Assembly: GCA_030674185.1 (NCBI GenBank) | Contig: CM060312.1 | Coordinates: 25,052,461 to 25,116,460 of the forward strand | From: Monoplex corrugatus | Taxonomy: Eukaryota > Mollusca > Gastropoda > Littorinimorpha > Ranellidae | Direction of reading: 5' to 3' | Length of the DNA stretch: 64,000 nucleotides | Shown: positions 27,756 through 40,200 of the stretch, piece by piece | How the letters are laid out: each line of letters opens with the position of its first letter | How positions within the stretch are numbered: position 1 is the stretch's first letter | Translations under genes and position numbers: made by a program | Notes under the pieces: generated by a model | The model's input: the letters and a program-made list of their open reading frames with translations, nothing else | Database searches by the model: none | What the model was told of the DNA's origin: nothing

Positions 27756-30438
27756 CCCTTTCAGCCCCACAGCCCGGTTGTCCCGTCAGCTAAAAATACT
27801 CCTTTCATTCCCGCTGACCGGACATCCGACAGCAGAGAAATCCTCTTTTCCTTCCCACGGCCCAGAAGACTGGGCACCGGCTGAACCGTTAGACACACAT
27901 ACCTCACAGTCTCCTGCCGCCCTGTATCGTAGTCTGGCACTGGCCAGTGTTTATCTTATTGTACTGGGTTTTATTATAACAGGATGCTGTGGTTAGTTTC
28001 CCACGGGATTTTTTCCTGTTTGTAAGACGGCAGAATTCGACTTTGTCAGACGCATAGCGTAAGCCATAGAGAGAGGATGGATAGCGATTTGAGTGAGCAC
28101 GGAAAATTTTCTGAAGATGAAATGGTAGGTGGTGTCGATGGGTTTGATCTGTTGGATTTGACAGAAGAACAGTGAAGAATAATTGATCAAGCTGTTGCTG
28201 ATGCACAGGATTCAAACAGTGGTGATGAACTAGACGATGAGAGGTCACCACTGTTTTATGTGAAACCTCGTTTTGAATGGACCCAAGGCGTGTTTCAACC
28301 ACCACAAACGCAACATACCTTTCGACAGCGACCTGGACTATCGCGTGTGTTAAACACATCCATGTCAGCTCACGATTATTTCAGTTTGTTTTTATTCGGA
28401 TGCACTTTTTGCAAAAATTTGTGAATTTACAAATAACAATGTGGAAAAAAGGAGAAGGGAAGATCCACAGCACAACAAGGGTGACTGGCAGCCATTGGTA
28501 GTGTCAGAGCTGAAAGCTTTCTACGGCGTCTTACTCGTGATGGACATTGTCAAAGTCTACCGCAATGCATTGTACTGGTATTCAGGGTCGAAATATTTCA
28601 TGCTCAGCACCAGTATTCCAAAAGTGATGAGCAGGAACAGTTTTTTTCAAATACGCCACTACCTGTATTTCACGGACCCTGACACATCTATCGACAGAAC
28701 CAACAAAGTGGCAAAAATCCGTTGTGTTGTGGACACAGTTTGAGCTGCATTCATGAGGGAATACATCCCTCACAAACTGATAATGGTGGACGAAGCTATG
28801 GTGCCTTTCAAGGGCGCTTAGGCATCAAGCAGTTTATGAAAAACAAGCCTGTCAAGTTCGGTGTGAAGCTCTGGGTTGTAGCAGACGCTGTGACAGCTTA
28901 CTGTTACAACTTTGAAATTTACACCAGACGACACGGTGACCAAGTCAGCCGCCTGCTGGGACTGAGTGCACATGTGGTGATCGGGTTGACTCAACCACTG
29001 CACAACCTGGGCCACTGTGTGTACACTGACAATTTTTACATGTCACCTGTCCTTACACATTACCTGATGAGAAAGGAGACTTACCTTTCGGGGATAGCAC
29101 AGCCCAACTGCATTGGCTATCCAGGAGACCTGATCCTATCGCAGGCTCAGGCCTGCCGACTTGAACAGGGACACACAGAGTGGACACAGTGCGAGGGCAT
29201 GGTGGCCTCCTCTTTCAAGGACAACCGGATGGTGTACTACCTGTCTACAGAACACCTACCAGAGGGAGATGGCGACACGGTCACGCGGTGGAAGAAAGAT
29301 GGCACAGCGACAGAAGTTCCCTGCCCACCTGTTGTCAAGTACATGGGTGGAGTGGATAGACTGGACATGATGACCAAGATGAACCACTCCAAAAAAAACG
29401 ATGTGTTGGTATTGCAGAGTTGAGAGAAAGCTCTTGGAGACCAGTGTATACAACTCATATGTGATCAAAGGGCACATCATCGATCATGTCCAGGAAGGGA
29501 CCAGTTCCGTCTCGACCTCGTCCATCAGCTGGTGGGGACAGCACACCTTGATCGCCGACCTGTTGGCCGACCGAGGGCTGTCAATGAGGACTTCCGTCTT
29601 GACCGCACTGACCACTGGCCCGTGGCCGGCCAGGGCTATGATCATGTGTGTGCTGTCTGCAACGCACGACACCTGCGCTACAGGGACAGCCATCCGGGCA
29701 CCAGCTACACCAACAACCCCAACAAAAAGAGGAAGACCAGCATGAAGTGCCAGAAATGCGATGTTTATTTATGTTGTAACCCCCAGAAAACTGCTTTGTA
29801 TTATACCACACTGTGGTTGATTACAGCCACTGACTTACCTGTGCAGTGGAGGTGACATGGTGACAATGACAGTGACAAACTGCCTTGGATTTCATCAGAC
29901 ACATATCAGAAATTATTTATTCCCATGGAACATTTAGCTAGTGCTGTTGTTTATGTGTACATAGATATATCAATACTGAATGTGTCTGACTGAAGCTGTA
30001 CCCATAAGGATAAATTTGACAGTTTGTGAATACTACTGATGAGGACAATGGGACACTGACGTTTTACTGCTCTGACATTTCACAGAACAAGTAAAGGTAG
30101 GCAACGCCATATCTGTTTTTCTGTTCGTATTCTATTTTGTTTTGTCTGTCATGTGTGTAATTTCTGGTCAACATCTTACCTGTCACACACCTGCATGTCA
30201 CCAAATGTGTCGCACCCTCTTTTGAATATGACAGACATATTACACATTCATTCCCGAACACATTCATATATAGGTTTATGTACATGCAAGCCATAACTCA
30301 TCTGCTATATCCATCCTCATGAAGTCACTGTAAAATTCGGTATAGATCATCCAGAAACCCGGGAATGAAGGGTTTTCTACAGTTTGGAAAAGAGGGAAAG
30401 AGAGGAAACTAAGGACTAGAAATAAGGGGCTGAAAGGG
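27756..30438 (+). mobile_element. piggyBac-type DNA transposon with matching terminal inverted repeats
   Basis: The left terminus CCCTTTCAGCCCC (27756-27768) is the exact inverse of GGGGCTGAAAGGG (30426-30438). It is flanked by TTAA on the left (27752-27755) and TTGA on the right (30439-30442), a decayed TTAA target-site duplication. The interior carries a piggyBac transposase pseudogene. piggyBac elements insert at and duplicate TTAA, which fits. The element lies between MON1 and WDR82. Confidence 0.88.
28077..29855 (+). pseudogene. piggyBac transposase, inactivated
   Basis: Collinear blocks on the plus strand: acidic N-terminus MDSDLSEHGKFSEDEM (28077), ELKAFYGVLLVMDIVK, MSRNSFFQIRHYLYF, REYIPHKLIMVDEAMVPFKG (first catalytic Asp), KFGVKLWVVAD, HCVYTDNFYMSP (second Asp), VVKYMGGVDRLDMM (third Asp), and a C-terminal cysteine-rich domain, CAVCNARHLRYRD with MKCQKCDVYLCC. 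The DDD triad is intact. A stop near 28174, a frame change near 28400, a stop at 28741, a frameshift near 29395 and another near 29790 break the frame. Family length is about 550-600 residues. Cut-and-paste transposition is the family role; this copy cannot make the enzyme. Confidence 0.88.
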
Positions 30439-30442
30439 TTGA

Positions 30443-32046
30443 GTCCACGCTTTCAGGAGCATCAGAACTGCAGATTCTGATAGGGGTCCCTGAGGCACAA
30501 TTTGGAGCAGAGGACTACCAAAATATCTTTAAATATTGTTCAAGGTCATCTTATGGGGCTCATTTACGACTCAAACTCTTAACTGGTAACACCAATACGC
30601 ACACAATTATAATAAATTTTGCTAAAATTCACAAGTGTACAACCAACAGATTAGCTAATTTCACATACATGAAGCAAAAAACACAGCCGATCCAATCCAC
30701 ATTAACGTTTCATACACAAACCAATGTCCACGTTTTTGGTTCAAAATTTTAGGAGCATTCACTAAACCTATAGCAACCGTTTTGTGTCAGCCACTGCTGA
30801 TTGCATTATGTGGGATCATCTTGTAAACCTATTCTACAGAAAACAGCCTTGTAACAAACAACAGGATTCCAGTGTTAACTCTAATAAGAGCATCCCCCAC
30901 CTCCCGAAAAAAAAGAGAAAACCAACCAATCAAATAACGACATAGAATTCCAAACCAATTCTGTTTACTGATAGTCTTTTTGCATCAAATAAAAACTTCT
31001 CTCTCAAACTTTGGCTTCAATCACTGATGATTAATTCATTATGAACAAGAGAAACTTGAATGCTCACCCAGAATCTTTTAGAACAGAAAACTAACAAATA
31101 TCCTTAAAGAGTTGTTAAGAGTAACTTAAAATTTGGAGGGGTAGGACAGGAGAACAGCTACTATCATGTCCTCCATACAACTGCTTAAATTCAAAAAGAC
31201 TGAAAATGGAAAAATAAGAAAACACTGGTTAACTGCCAAATTGGTCAATGAAATTTGCACTTTTATTTTCCAATAGCTTTCGACCATTCATGGAGACATT
31301 TACCGGATGAAATTTCAAACAGTACAAATCACCTGAGGTCCTCAACAAGATGAGACTAAAAGCTACAGAACAGTTCATCTGATAACGGCTGGTAGAAACT
31401 AGAAAACTACAGATTCTCCACAGTGGAAAACTACAAATTCTCCAAGGTAACCTGTTCATTTCTAATTAATGTTATGGATGACTCACAAATAAGTCTATTT
31501 CACATACACTCTCACACACACACAAACAAGAGAAAAAAAGGGCAATGTGATCCTGGTGAGGAAGTAAAACTGGGTAGCAGTTTTCAAATATTAGACCAAA
31601 AGTGAAAATTTTCATACATGTATTCTCTCGTACTGTCATTGACATACACAAAAACTGACTTCAGGCATGGCTTTCATCCAATTTCAGTTCAAATTAGTCC
31701 AACTCAGACCCTAAGTTTAATTTATGTTGAAACCGAACACATCAAACAAGTTTCCTTTTGCTTTTCTAAATTAACCAGAAAAAGTACACTTTAAGTTGTT
31801 AATGTAAATGGGAAAAAAGTCTGTAGATATAATTTAACAATGCATGTGTGTCACACATAGATAATGAGGAGAGAGGGAGAGGGGGCAAGACAGAGGTGGG
31901 GAGAGAGCATGTGGCAGACAGGGAGGAAGTGAGGGAGGGGAGGGAAGGGAGAGAGAGAGTGGGAGAGAGAGAGAGAGAGAGAGAGAGAAACTGGCAGAGA
32001 GAAAACAGAAGGAAAAACAGCTACTCTGTGTTTGTGTGTGTGTGTG

Positions 32047-32099
<53 letters not shown>

Positions 32100-32442
32100 G
32101 TGTGTGTGTGTGTGTTGTGTGTGTGTATGTGTGTGTGTGTGTGTTGTGTGTGTGTGTGTGTGCGTGTGCGTGTGTGTGTGAGAAAGGGATAGAAGAACAG
32201 AAAAATACAATTATGTACACATCTTTTTGCGTTATCTTGGTTTAGGCTTTGTTTGTTGTTGACACCCTTTTACTGATCACTCTAAGTTTTTTGTTTTGAT
32301 GCTTTTCTAATGGTCACTCCAAATAAGAGACTGTACAAAAGGAAGATGCTGCCATTGTTATCCTCTGTGTCTGCACAGGTTTTATCCTTGAACACACTGT
32401 TACAGAGGGTTTCGTCCCTTGATCCACGCTGGTCACTGGCTC
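30443..32442. other. Downstream of WDR82: 3' UTR candidate and microsatellites
   Basis: No coding sequence recognised. The minus strand likely carries the WDR82 3' UTR from 32442 down to a candidate AATAAA near 31266. A GA-rich stretch (31867-31990) and a GT/TTGT microsatellite (32033-32180) fall inside it. Confidence 0.5.
31867..32182. repeat. (GA)n then (GT)n compound microsatellite
   Basis: GGAGAGAG-type repeats followed, after a 40-base spacer, by GT runs interrupted by TTGTG at irregular intervals. Long HTHT or VCVC frames over it are not genes. Confidence 0.95.
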
Positions 32443-32472
32443 TCAGTCATCCACACAGGGCAACCAGAACGC
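32443..32472 (-). CDS. WDR82: WDR82 exon 9, C-terminus and stop
   Basis: Only ten codons, AFWLPCVDD and TGA (32445-32443), after acceptor CCTGCAG. The human protein ends AFWLPTIDD. The preceding intron is about 6.2 kb, the gene's longest, and carries a LINE and a candidate antisense promoter. A candidate poly(A) signal (AATAAA on the minus strand) is near 31266. Confidence 0.94.
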   Translation of the reverse strand, partial: AFWLPCVDD

Positions 32473-34172
32473 CTGCAGAAAACAAGAACAGTGAGATGGA
32501 AGATAAAAACAAATCTGGATAAGCAACTTATTTTTATCATTATTCTTACTGTTTAAAGCCCAGCTAACTGCAAAGAGCCGTATCAGGGCTATAACCATCT
32601 CAAAACATGCACAACACCTCGCTGATCCTGGGAAAAAAAAGAACTGGAAAAGGAAATAAAGAAATATAATAATAACAATAATACTAACAATGATAACAAC
32701 ATCAATCACAACAGCAACAACAACAATAATAATAACAATAGGAACCAGAAAAAAACATGAAAAAACAATAAGAATGTGTGTCAACATAACAAGACAAGAC
32801 TTGCGCTTTAATACAAGACAAGAAGAAGAGAAAAACATTTCTAAGGCACCAAACCTTGATACAAGAATCAAACCAAAGCACGCACTCTCACTAATCACCA
32901 AAGCAGTCACCCAACGACCAAAACTCCAGAGCATAAAGCACTAGACACATATGAACTAAACACAGAAAATGAACGGAAACTGACAGCGGCACATCAGTAT
33001 CAAGAAATTTGAAAACAAGTAGTATCAGAAGCAGAGGTGTACATTGAAAGTAGCAATGCTGTGCGAACCGAAACGCGACGTCAAATTTGTGGTACCAAAA
33101 ACTGGGGAAAACCGGGGCCGGCCGCAAAACTGGGGGGGTCTTCGGTTCAATCAAGTATTACTGCCTCTTTAATCGGTGTTTCATTCTTATTTTTTGTCTT
33201 ATGTGAATAAGAAATGAATAAAGATTTGAATGATTGCCTTTTTATATATTTAGAGCGAAAATGGAATTAGTTATTTGATGAGAAAGTCGAAAATCCGCGC
33301 TTCGGGCGCAATCGCGGATATGGTATGCGTTTAGAATCGAAGTTTGTTCGGGATGCTTCACTATTTCGGTCGGTACGGCTATATTTGTGAACCAATCACA
33401 TTGTAATTTTGCAGCCAATGAGAATTAATGTAACAGAATGATATATCCCGACGACACCTGTGTGTGCCAGTTTCGAACAGAGATCGACGCTTCCAAAGTT
33501 TTGCTTTTTTTCATCGGAAAAGTTTGCAGGCAAGTCGCCATTTTTGGAACTTGTCGTCGGCGGGATTCGATTTTACATGCTTTTTTCTATATGCATGTGT
33601 AATATGAAATCAATTTGATTTAAAATACGGCCGTAGGCCAACTTTTTACATGAGGATCTGTACCAGATCAACGTCGGAATGTGCCGACGCCAGTAGCCTG
33701 AGTAGGCCTACAACGCGAAACAGAACGCTGTGCAAGTTTCAGCTCGGCAAGTTTTGCGCTGTCAAAGACTAGATCTAGATCTAGCAATCAACAGATCAAG
33801 TTCTGTTTTATCTGTAACATTGTATTTTTCAAGAAAAGGACTACTGCGTTTGAACTCGATTCGGAGTTGTTAGCCGAAGCTTGATTTGTCAACCATTTCC
33901 TTCCCGAGGTCATGCTAATTCGCATGTCGCTGTGTAGACTTGCTCACCCCATGATGGGCGAGCTTACTACTAAAAATGCTATGTGATCGACGGGCTTCCC
34001 GGGGCCGTGGAAAATGGGTTTGCCCAAACAGAGGGGTAACCCGCGTCCTCCAACTCTCTCTCTCTCTCTCTCTCTCACTCAAATTTTAAATGAATGAATA
34101 AACAGATCTAAATAATTTTTTTTTCAAATCAACAAACAATTCTGTGCAAGTCAATGTACTTTCCTTGACATG

Positions 34173-34208
<36 letters not shown>

Positions 34209-37200
34209 AGAACAAAAAATGAATAAATAACAAAAAATGAATAAATAAGTAAATAGGCCCCAGTACATTCATATCCAAGTCATTGTTAACAGGCATGATC
34301 CTCTCTCTTTCTCTCTCTCTCTGACAACACACACACACACACTAATACACATAGAGATTTAGAATGTCACAAAACAAAATCTTCTGTTCATTGTTTATTG
34401 TTATAATATTCTTTATTTAGGTTTTGAAACTGAATAGAAGGCTGTGAGTTGTATTATTTGTAAAGTAGGCCATCCATTAGCTTATGTAGTTGTTTCAATT
34501 TGTAGTCAGTATCTGGAAAGGATATGCCTATTGTCATTAATTTGTTTTAACGGGAAGATTGCATCTTATTTAGTAGTAGCCTATTATTGATTCGTATTAA
34601 AGGGCAAGAGTACACTGGAAACACTTAGCAGGATTGCTCTGCTTTGATGGATTTTTACCAGTAATATGCTAAAAATCAAAGTCGCGAGTTTGGGCTTAAT
34701 GTTAAAGTAATATTGATGTGGAGACTATGCATTATGGTTTCCTTTCCTTTCCAGTCTCTCAATGAATAGTATATATTATGCAGAAATTCATATATTTCTC
34801 TATTGTAGGACTAGGAGTTAAGTGACCTGTTCCTGAATGGCGAGCGGTCCCATATCCTCCCAGAAGTTTTCTTTGGACGCTGGCTGTGCTAAGTGTTCGG
34901 GGACTTGACTCATCCACAGTCAGTCAGTCAGTTTTCTAAACACTGATGAATAAAATAAAAATCAAATGTACTGTGCAAAAATCTTGTCTGATATGTTTTC
35001 CTCTGTGTGTGTGTATGTGTATGTGTTGTATGTGTATGTGTATGTGTGTGTGTTTAGTTTTTAGTAGAATATTGATCAGATGATATTTTTGGATAGCCTG
35101 CAGCATAAAAGCATGCAGTAATTTTTAATATTTCAACTATTTAAGTGATTCCAGAAGTCATTGATTCTCAGATTTCCTTTTATATGTACAGAAACTGATG
35201 AAATATTACAAATTATTCATAAGACTACTGAAGTAGCGAGTCGTGACTTTTTTGGTTTAATTTGCAGTAATAAGACACTTGAACGATGAGCAAAATGATT
35301 TTATATCTATCTCATGAAATGATTATATATCCTTGTTTTGTTTCTAGCTTCATTTTTGTCTGTTATTAATACAATATGGGCAATTATTAATGAAAAACAG
35401 ATAAAACATGCCAAATATCACATGTTTCCTGTAATAAGACAAAAATGGCTCGTCGCAGAGTTACGATAATGGTTTCATTCAATTCGGCATACAAAAATAC
35501 ATCAACGATCAAAATTTTATGACATTTGGTCCTGTCTGTCTCTCACAATTACAAAATGAATGTCATTTCCAGCAAAATCAGCATACCATGCCATTTGATG
35601 GGTTTGTTCTGTGACAGCTGGTCCTTCTTTGTCCCACTAAGACGTGGTACCAAAATTTAAGAAATTTTTGACGCATCAAATTCGAATATCTCGTAAACTA
35701 ATAGTCCGATCTGAAAATTTAAACTGCTTTTTACTCAGAACAACAATATCTTCAAAACCATATCAATCTTTTAACTCAAAACCCAATTTCAATTTTTCAT
35801 GTGGCATTGCTATTGAAAGATAGTCATGAAGACAAATAGATGTAGTGCCATTTGTAGCATAATGTATTGATTTATTATGAAATCCTTTGAGAAACAGGCA
35901 GCCAGAGGAGAAAATAAAGCAAAGGAACGACATATCATTCCTCTTTTTATGAAGGGCAAGATGGACCTCTGAATTCTGAATATACTGGACACATAACAGA
36001 AGAAGCAGGCAAGCCATAGAGCAGAGATTTAACAATAATCACTGTGAGACAAGATCAGAGAATTTGCAAGTTTAGATGATGGTAAAGTTGAAAGATAATG
36101 GCCAATAGAAATGAATGCAGTTGACAGTAAAGACTGAGAAGTTTAGGTGATGAATTTCTACATAGAGAGTTGAGGATCTAGAGCAACACCAATGTTCTTG
36201 ACTGAATCAGAAAGTACAACAGTGTTGTCACTAGCTGGATAGAACAAACTTTATGGTGGAAAGCTTGTGCTGATAAGCAATGCTTCAGTCTTGTCCATTC
36301 GACTGTAGCCTGTTCTGTCCAATTCTGGATTTCAATATAACAGTCAGATGCTTTGGAAAGAAGAGTTGAAAGGATTTCAGGAGATGCACTTTTGTAGTGC
36401 TGAGAGTTATCAGCACAGATATGATATTTAGAGTTGTGCTGACTGATGACATTGGCAAGTGGTGAGGTGTACAGTGTGAAGAGAACTGGCCCAAGTACAG
36501 AGGCTTGAGGATCCTATATGCAAGTTTAACCAGCTAGGATTTAGACTCATTTACCATGGCCGACTGAAAGTGGGTGAACAGGTATGATATAAACCATGAA
36601 AGAGCACTACCTTGGATTCCGATTGTGTGCTCCAGTCAGTCTAGAGAGGAGGATGGGGTGATCAATGGTGTCAAAAGCAGCTGACAGATGTAAAAGAACT
36701 TACAGTGAAATTTGGTACAGTTGGCTGAAAATAACAAATCATTCATAATGTGAGTGAGAGCAGTTTCGGTGCTGTGGTCAGAATAAGCTGACTGAAAAGG
36801 AAGTTAAAGATTGTTGGTTGAGACATGATTATACAGCTGTTTCAAAACCACTTTCCCAAGGAACTTGAAAAGGAAAGTCAAGCTGGAGACAGGATGACAG
36901 TTTATGAGAAAATCAAGGTTGAGATTATTCTTTTTCAGCAGAGGTTGAACAATGGCCGTTTTGAGAGAGGATGGGACAGTTCTAGTGGGAAGAGAGGTGT
37001 TGATGATATGTATTATGGATGGAAGAGGCTCAGGAAGATTTGTAATAAGAGACAGGCAGGTATAAGGTCAAGTTCACAAGACTTGAATACATTTCTTTCT
37101 GGATGTTGGCAATCAGACTTTCAGAAACTGGTTGAAAATCAGTGAGAGAGAGGCCTGTGAATAGAGGATCAGGTTGAAAAAGCACTACCCAAAAGATCAG

Positions 37201-40200
37201 ACATGGCTGAGAAAAGACATTTTGTAGTTGTAGATTAAAGGATCTGGCTAGAATAATAGTTTTAGCTTTCACACGCTCTAAAATAAAATCTGTGAATGAA
37301 CTATGAATTTAGAGGATCACATCTGACACTCAGCATGTCTATGAGCTTGTTTGGCTACCCTTATTTCATTGGTGTACCAGGGTGAGGATGGATGGTCAGG
37401 CAGAACATAGATGGTTAGGGATGCATGCAAGACTGAATTGTAGTGACTAGCAATGTGAATGAGAGGAGGGACGATTTCCAGCTTCAGACAAGGATTTAAC
37501 ACTGACAGATCTCAGGTTGCAACAGGTAACAATTCATTTCTGGCATACAGGTTTGGATAGACACAGTGAAAATAACACATCCGAATGGTCTGAATGAACT
37601 TGGTCTAGGACTGAGACTGAAGTAACAAATTCATTGATGTTACGGATGATCAGCCAGTCAATGATATGGCCTTTGTGTGTGTGTGGGCTGGGCCACAAGC
37701 TGAGAGAGAGAATGGTTAGAAAGGCACAAGTGCTTGGTTTCCAAGTCATCTTGATAATCAAAGTGTGCACTGATATCGCCAAGAACGGTAAGTTTTCCTG
37801 ATCTTGGAGTGTACTAATCAAAGAGAGACTCAATTTCATTATGAAACATGGAAGTAGACAGTTCGTTCACACAGTGGGGTGGAGGACAGTAAATACAAGA
37901 AAAAATCACTATATGACCATACTGACTTCAGTAGTTCCAAATGACACAGTAGAAAAAAGTAAAGAAGTGGATGAAGGAGAGACAGGATTCAAGCACATTT
38001 TCATTTATATAACAACAGCAATTCCACCACCACAAGAGGCTCAAGGAAGGAACAGAGTTTTTAAAAGGAGGTGTGAATTGTTTTACTTCTGGCTCATGGT
38101 CACTTGATTTCAGCCAAGTTCTGTCAGAAAAACTGAACCAAAATTGTTTTCAAAAATAAAATACAACTAGTCATTTAATCATCACAGACAGACTGAGCAC
38201 TGAACAAACAGACTGTAAAATTTGAAGAAAATGGAGAACAAGTGGGTAATAGTGGACTGTGAGTCAGGGGGTCACATATGGAGGAAGCCAAAATAGGAGA
38301 CACAGGTAGTGTAGACATTGATGGAAGAAATTGCAACAGTTCCTGTTTACAAGATGATACTGGCGATGTAGTTGGTTGATAGTAATTCCTGTATTGTTTA
38401 TAGTGTTTACGGGGTAGTCCAACTCCCAGTCCCAATGAGCAGTGAACTGATTGCTTCATTAGGTGGGACAGCAATATGTCAAGAAACCAAGCATGTATGT
38501 ACTGTAAAGGAAAAGAATTTGCTGATCAGTGTTCAGAAATAACGTCGTGAAACACAGGCTTGAATAGCACACCTGTCATCGAAATTCTCATGTTCATGTC
38601 CCTTTTGTTGAGCTGTCTAGCTGACCGAGGACAGGCCATTTTACGGTTCAAAATTTTAGAAGAAAAAAAAACACAAAAACTGAGAAGCAACAGCTTTGAT
38701 TATTGATTACACAAAGTCTTACCATGTTTGTACAGGCAGTTGCCATCATCATGTACTTGGGATTAAAGATGAGGTTCTGTATGGGACCAGGATGATCACT
38801 GGACAAGATGGCGATCTTAGCCCCTGTTTCTGTGCTCCAGCAGTGTACCTTTCCATCTGTTGACCCTGCATCACAACAATCAACAACTTATCAAATATTA
38901 GCATGAAAACTGTTTCTTGACTATGCCAATAAAATCAATCATAACTTATTGGTATGAAGGTTGTTCCCTAACCTTGTCATGAAAATAATCATATCTCATT
39001 AGTACGAAGATCGTTTCTTGACCCTGCCATTGAAATCATAACTTATTCGCACTACGACTGTTTCCTGCCCTTGTCATTGAAATCATAACTTACTGGTATG
39101 AAGATTGTTTCCTGCCCTTGTCACTGAAATCATAACTTACTGGTATGGAGACTGTTCCTGACCTTATCACTGAAATCATAACTTACTGGTATGGAGACTG
39201 TTCCTGACCTTATCACTGAAATCATAACTTACTGGTATGGAGACTGTTCCTGACCTTATCACTGAAATCATAACTTACTGGTATGGAGACTGTTCCTGAC
39301 CTTATCACTGAAATCATAACTTACTGGTATGGAGACTGTTCCTGACCTTATCACTGAAATCATAACTTACTGGTATGAAGATTGTTCTTGCTTTCACTGA
39401 AATCATAACTTACTGGTATGAGACGTTCCTGACCTTATCACTGAAATCATAACTTACTGGTATGGAGACTGTTCTGACCTTTCACTGAAATCATAACTAC
39501 TGGTATGAGACTGTTCCTGACCTTATCACTGGAATCATAACTTACTGGTATGAAGACTGTTCCTGACATTATCACTGAAATCATAACTTACTGGCATGAA
39601 GACTGTTTACTGACCTTGTCACTGAAATCATAACTTACTGGTATGAAGACTGTTCCTGACCTTACCACTGAAATTACAACTTCTTGGTATGAAGACTGTT
39701 CCTGACTTTATCACTGAAATTACAACTTATTGGTATGAAGACTGTTCCTGACTTTATCACTGAAATCATAACTTACTGGTATGAAGACTGTTCCTGATCT
39801 TATCACTGAAATAAAGACTTACTGGCATGAAGACTATTTCCTGCCCTTGTCACCGAAATCATAGGAGATATCCCAAACTTTGTACTCCAGTTACTGATGG
39901 ATTTCTCTCTCCCACCATCAATACCTTGAGAGGATGTGTACAGAAGAGTACAAAGAGTCTTTTTCTGTAAATTGTGATGTGAGGTGTGTTTAGGCCAGCT
40001 ATAGTGTAGATAAGAGCACAAAGAGTGTGACTTTCTGTAAAATGTAAGGCGAGGTGTATTTATGCCAGCTATATAGAAACTGAAGGCATGTAAAGTGAAA
40101 AAGTAAAGGTACAGCTATACAGAACAGTGAAGCAGGTTAAGTGAAAAAATAACCACCAGGTCATTGCAGAACAAGGAAACAAAGACCTCTACTTTTCCTA

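Larger units (their letters stand above)
32473..38722 (-). other. WDR82 intron 8
   Basis: A 6.2-kb intron containing an unclassified dispersed repeat (32550), a CpG-bearing candidate promoter on the opposite strand (33360-33470), CT microsatellites (34054-34205), a short plus-strand candidate exon (34809-34960), and a nearly complete dead LINE (35770-38670). Confidence 0.6.

Noticed and set aside
38940..39865. A CRISPR-like array
   Set aside because: The units abut without unique spacers and the DNA is clearly from an animal genome; it is a minisatellite.
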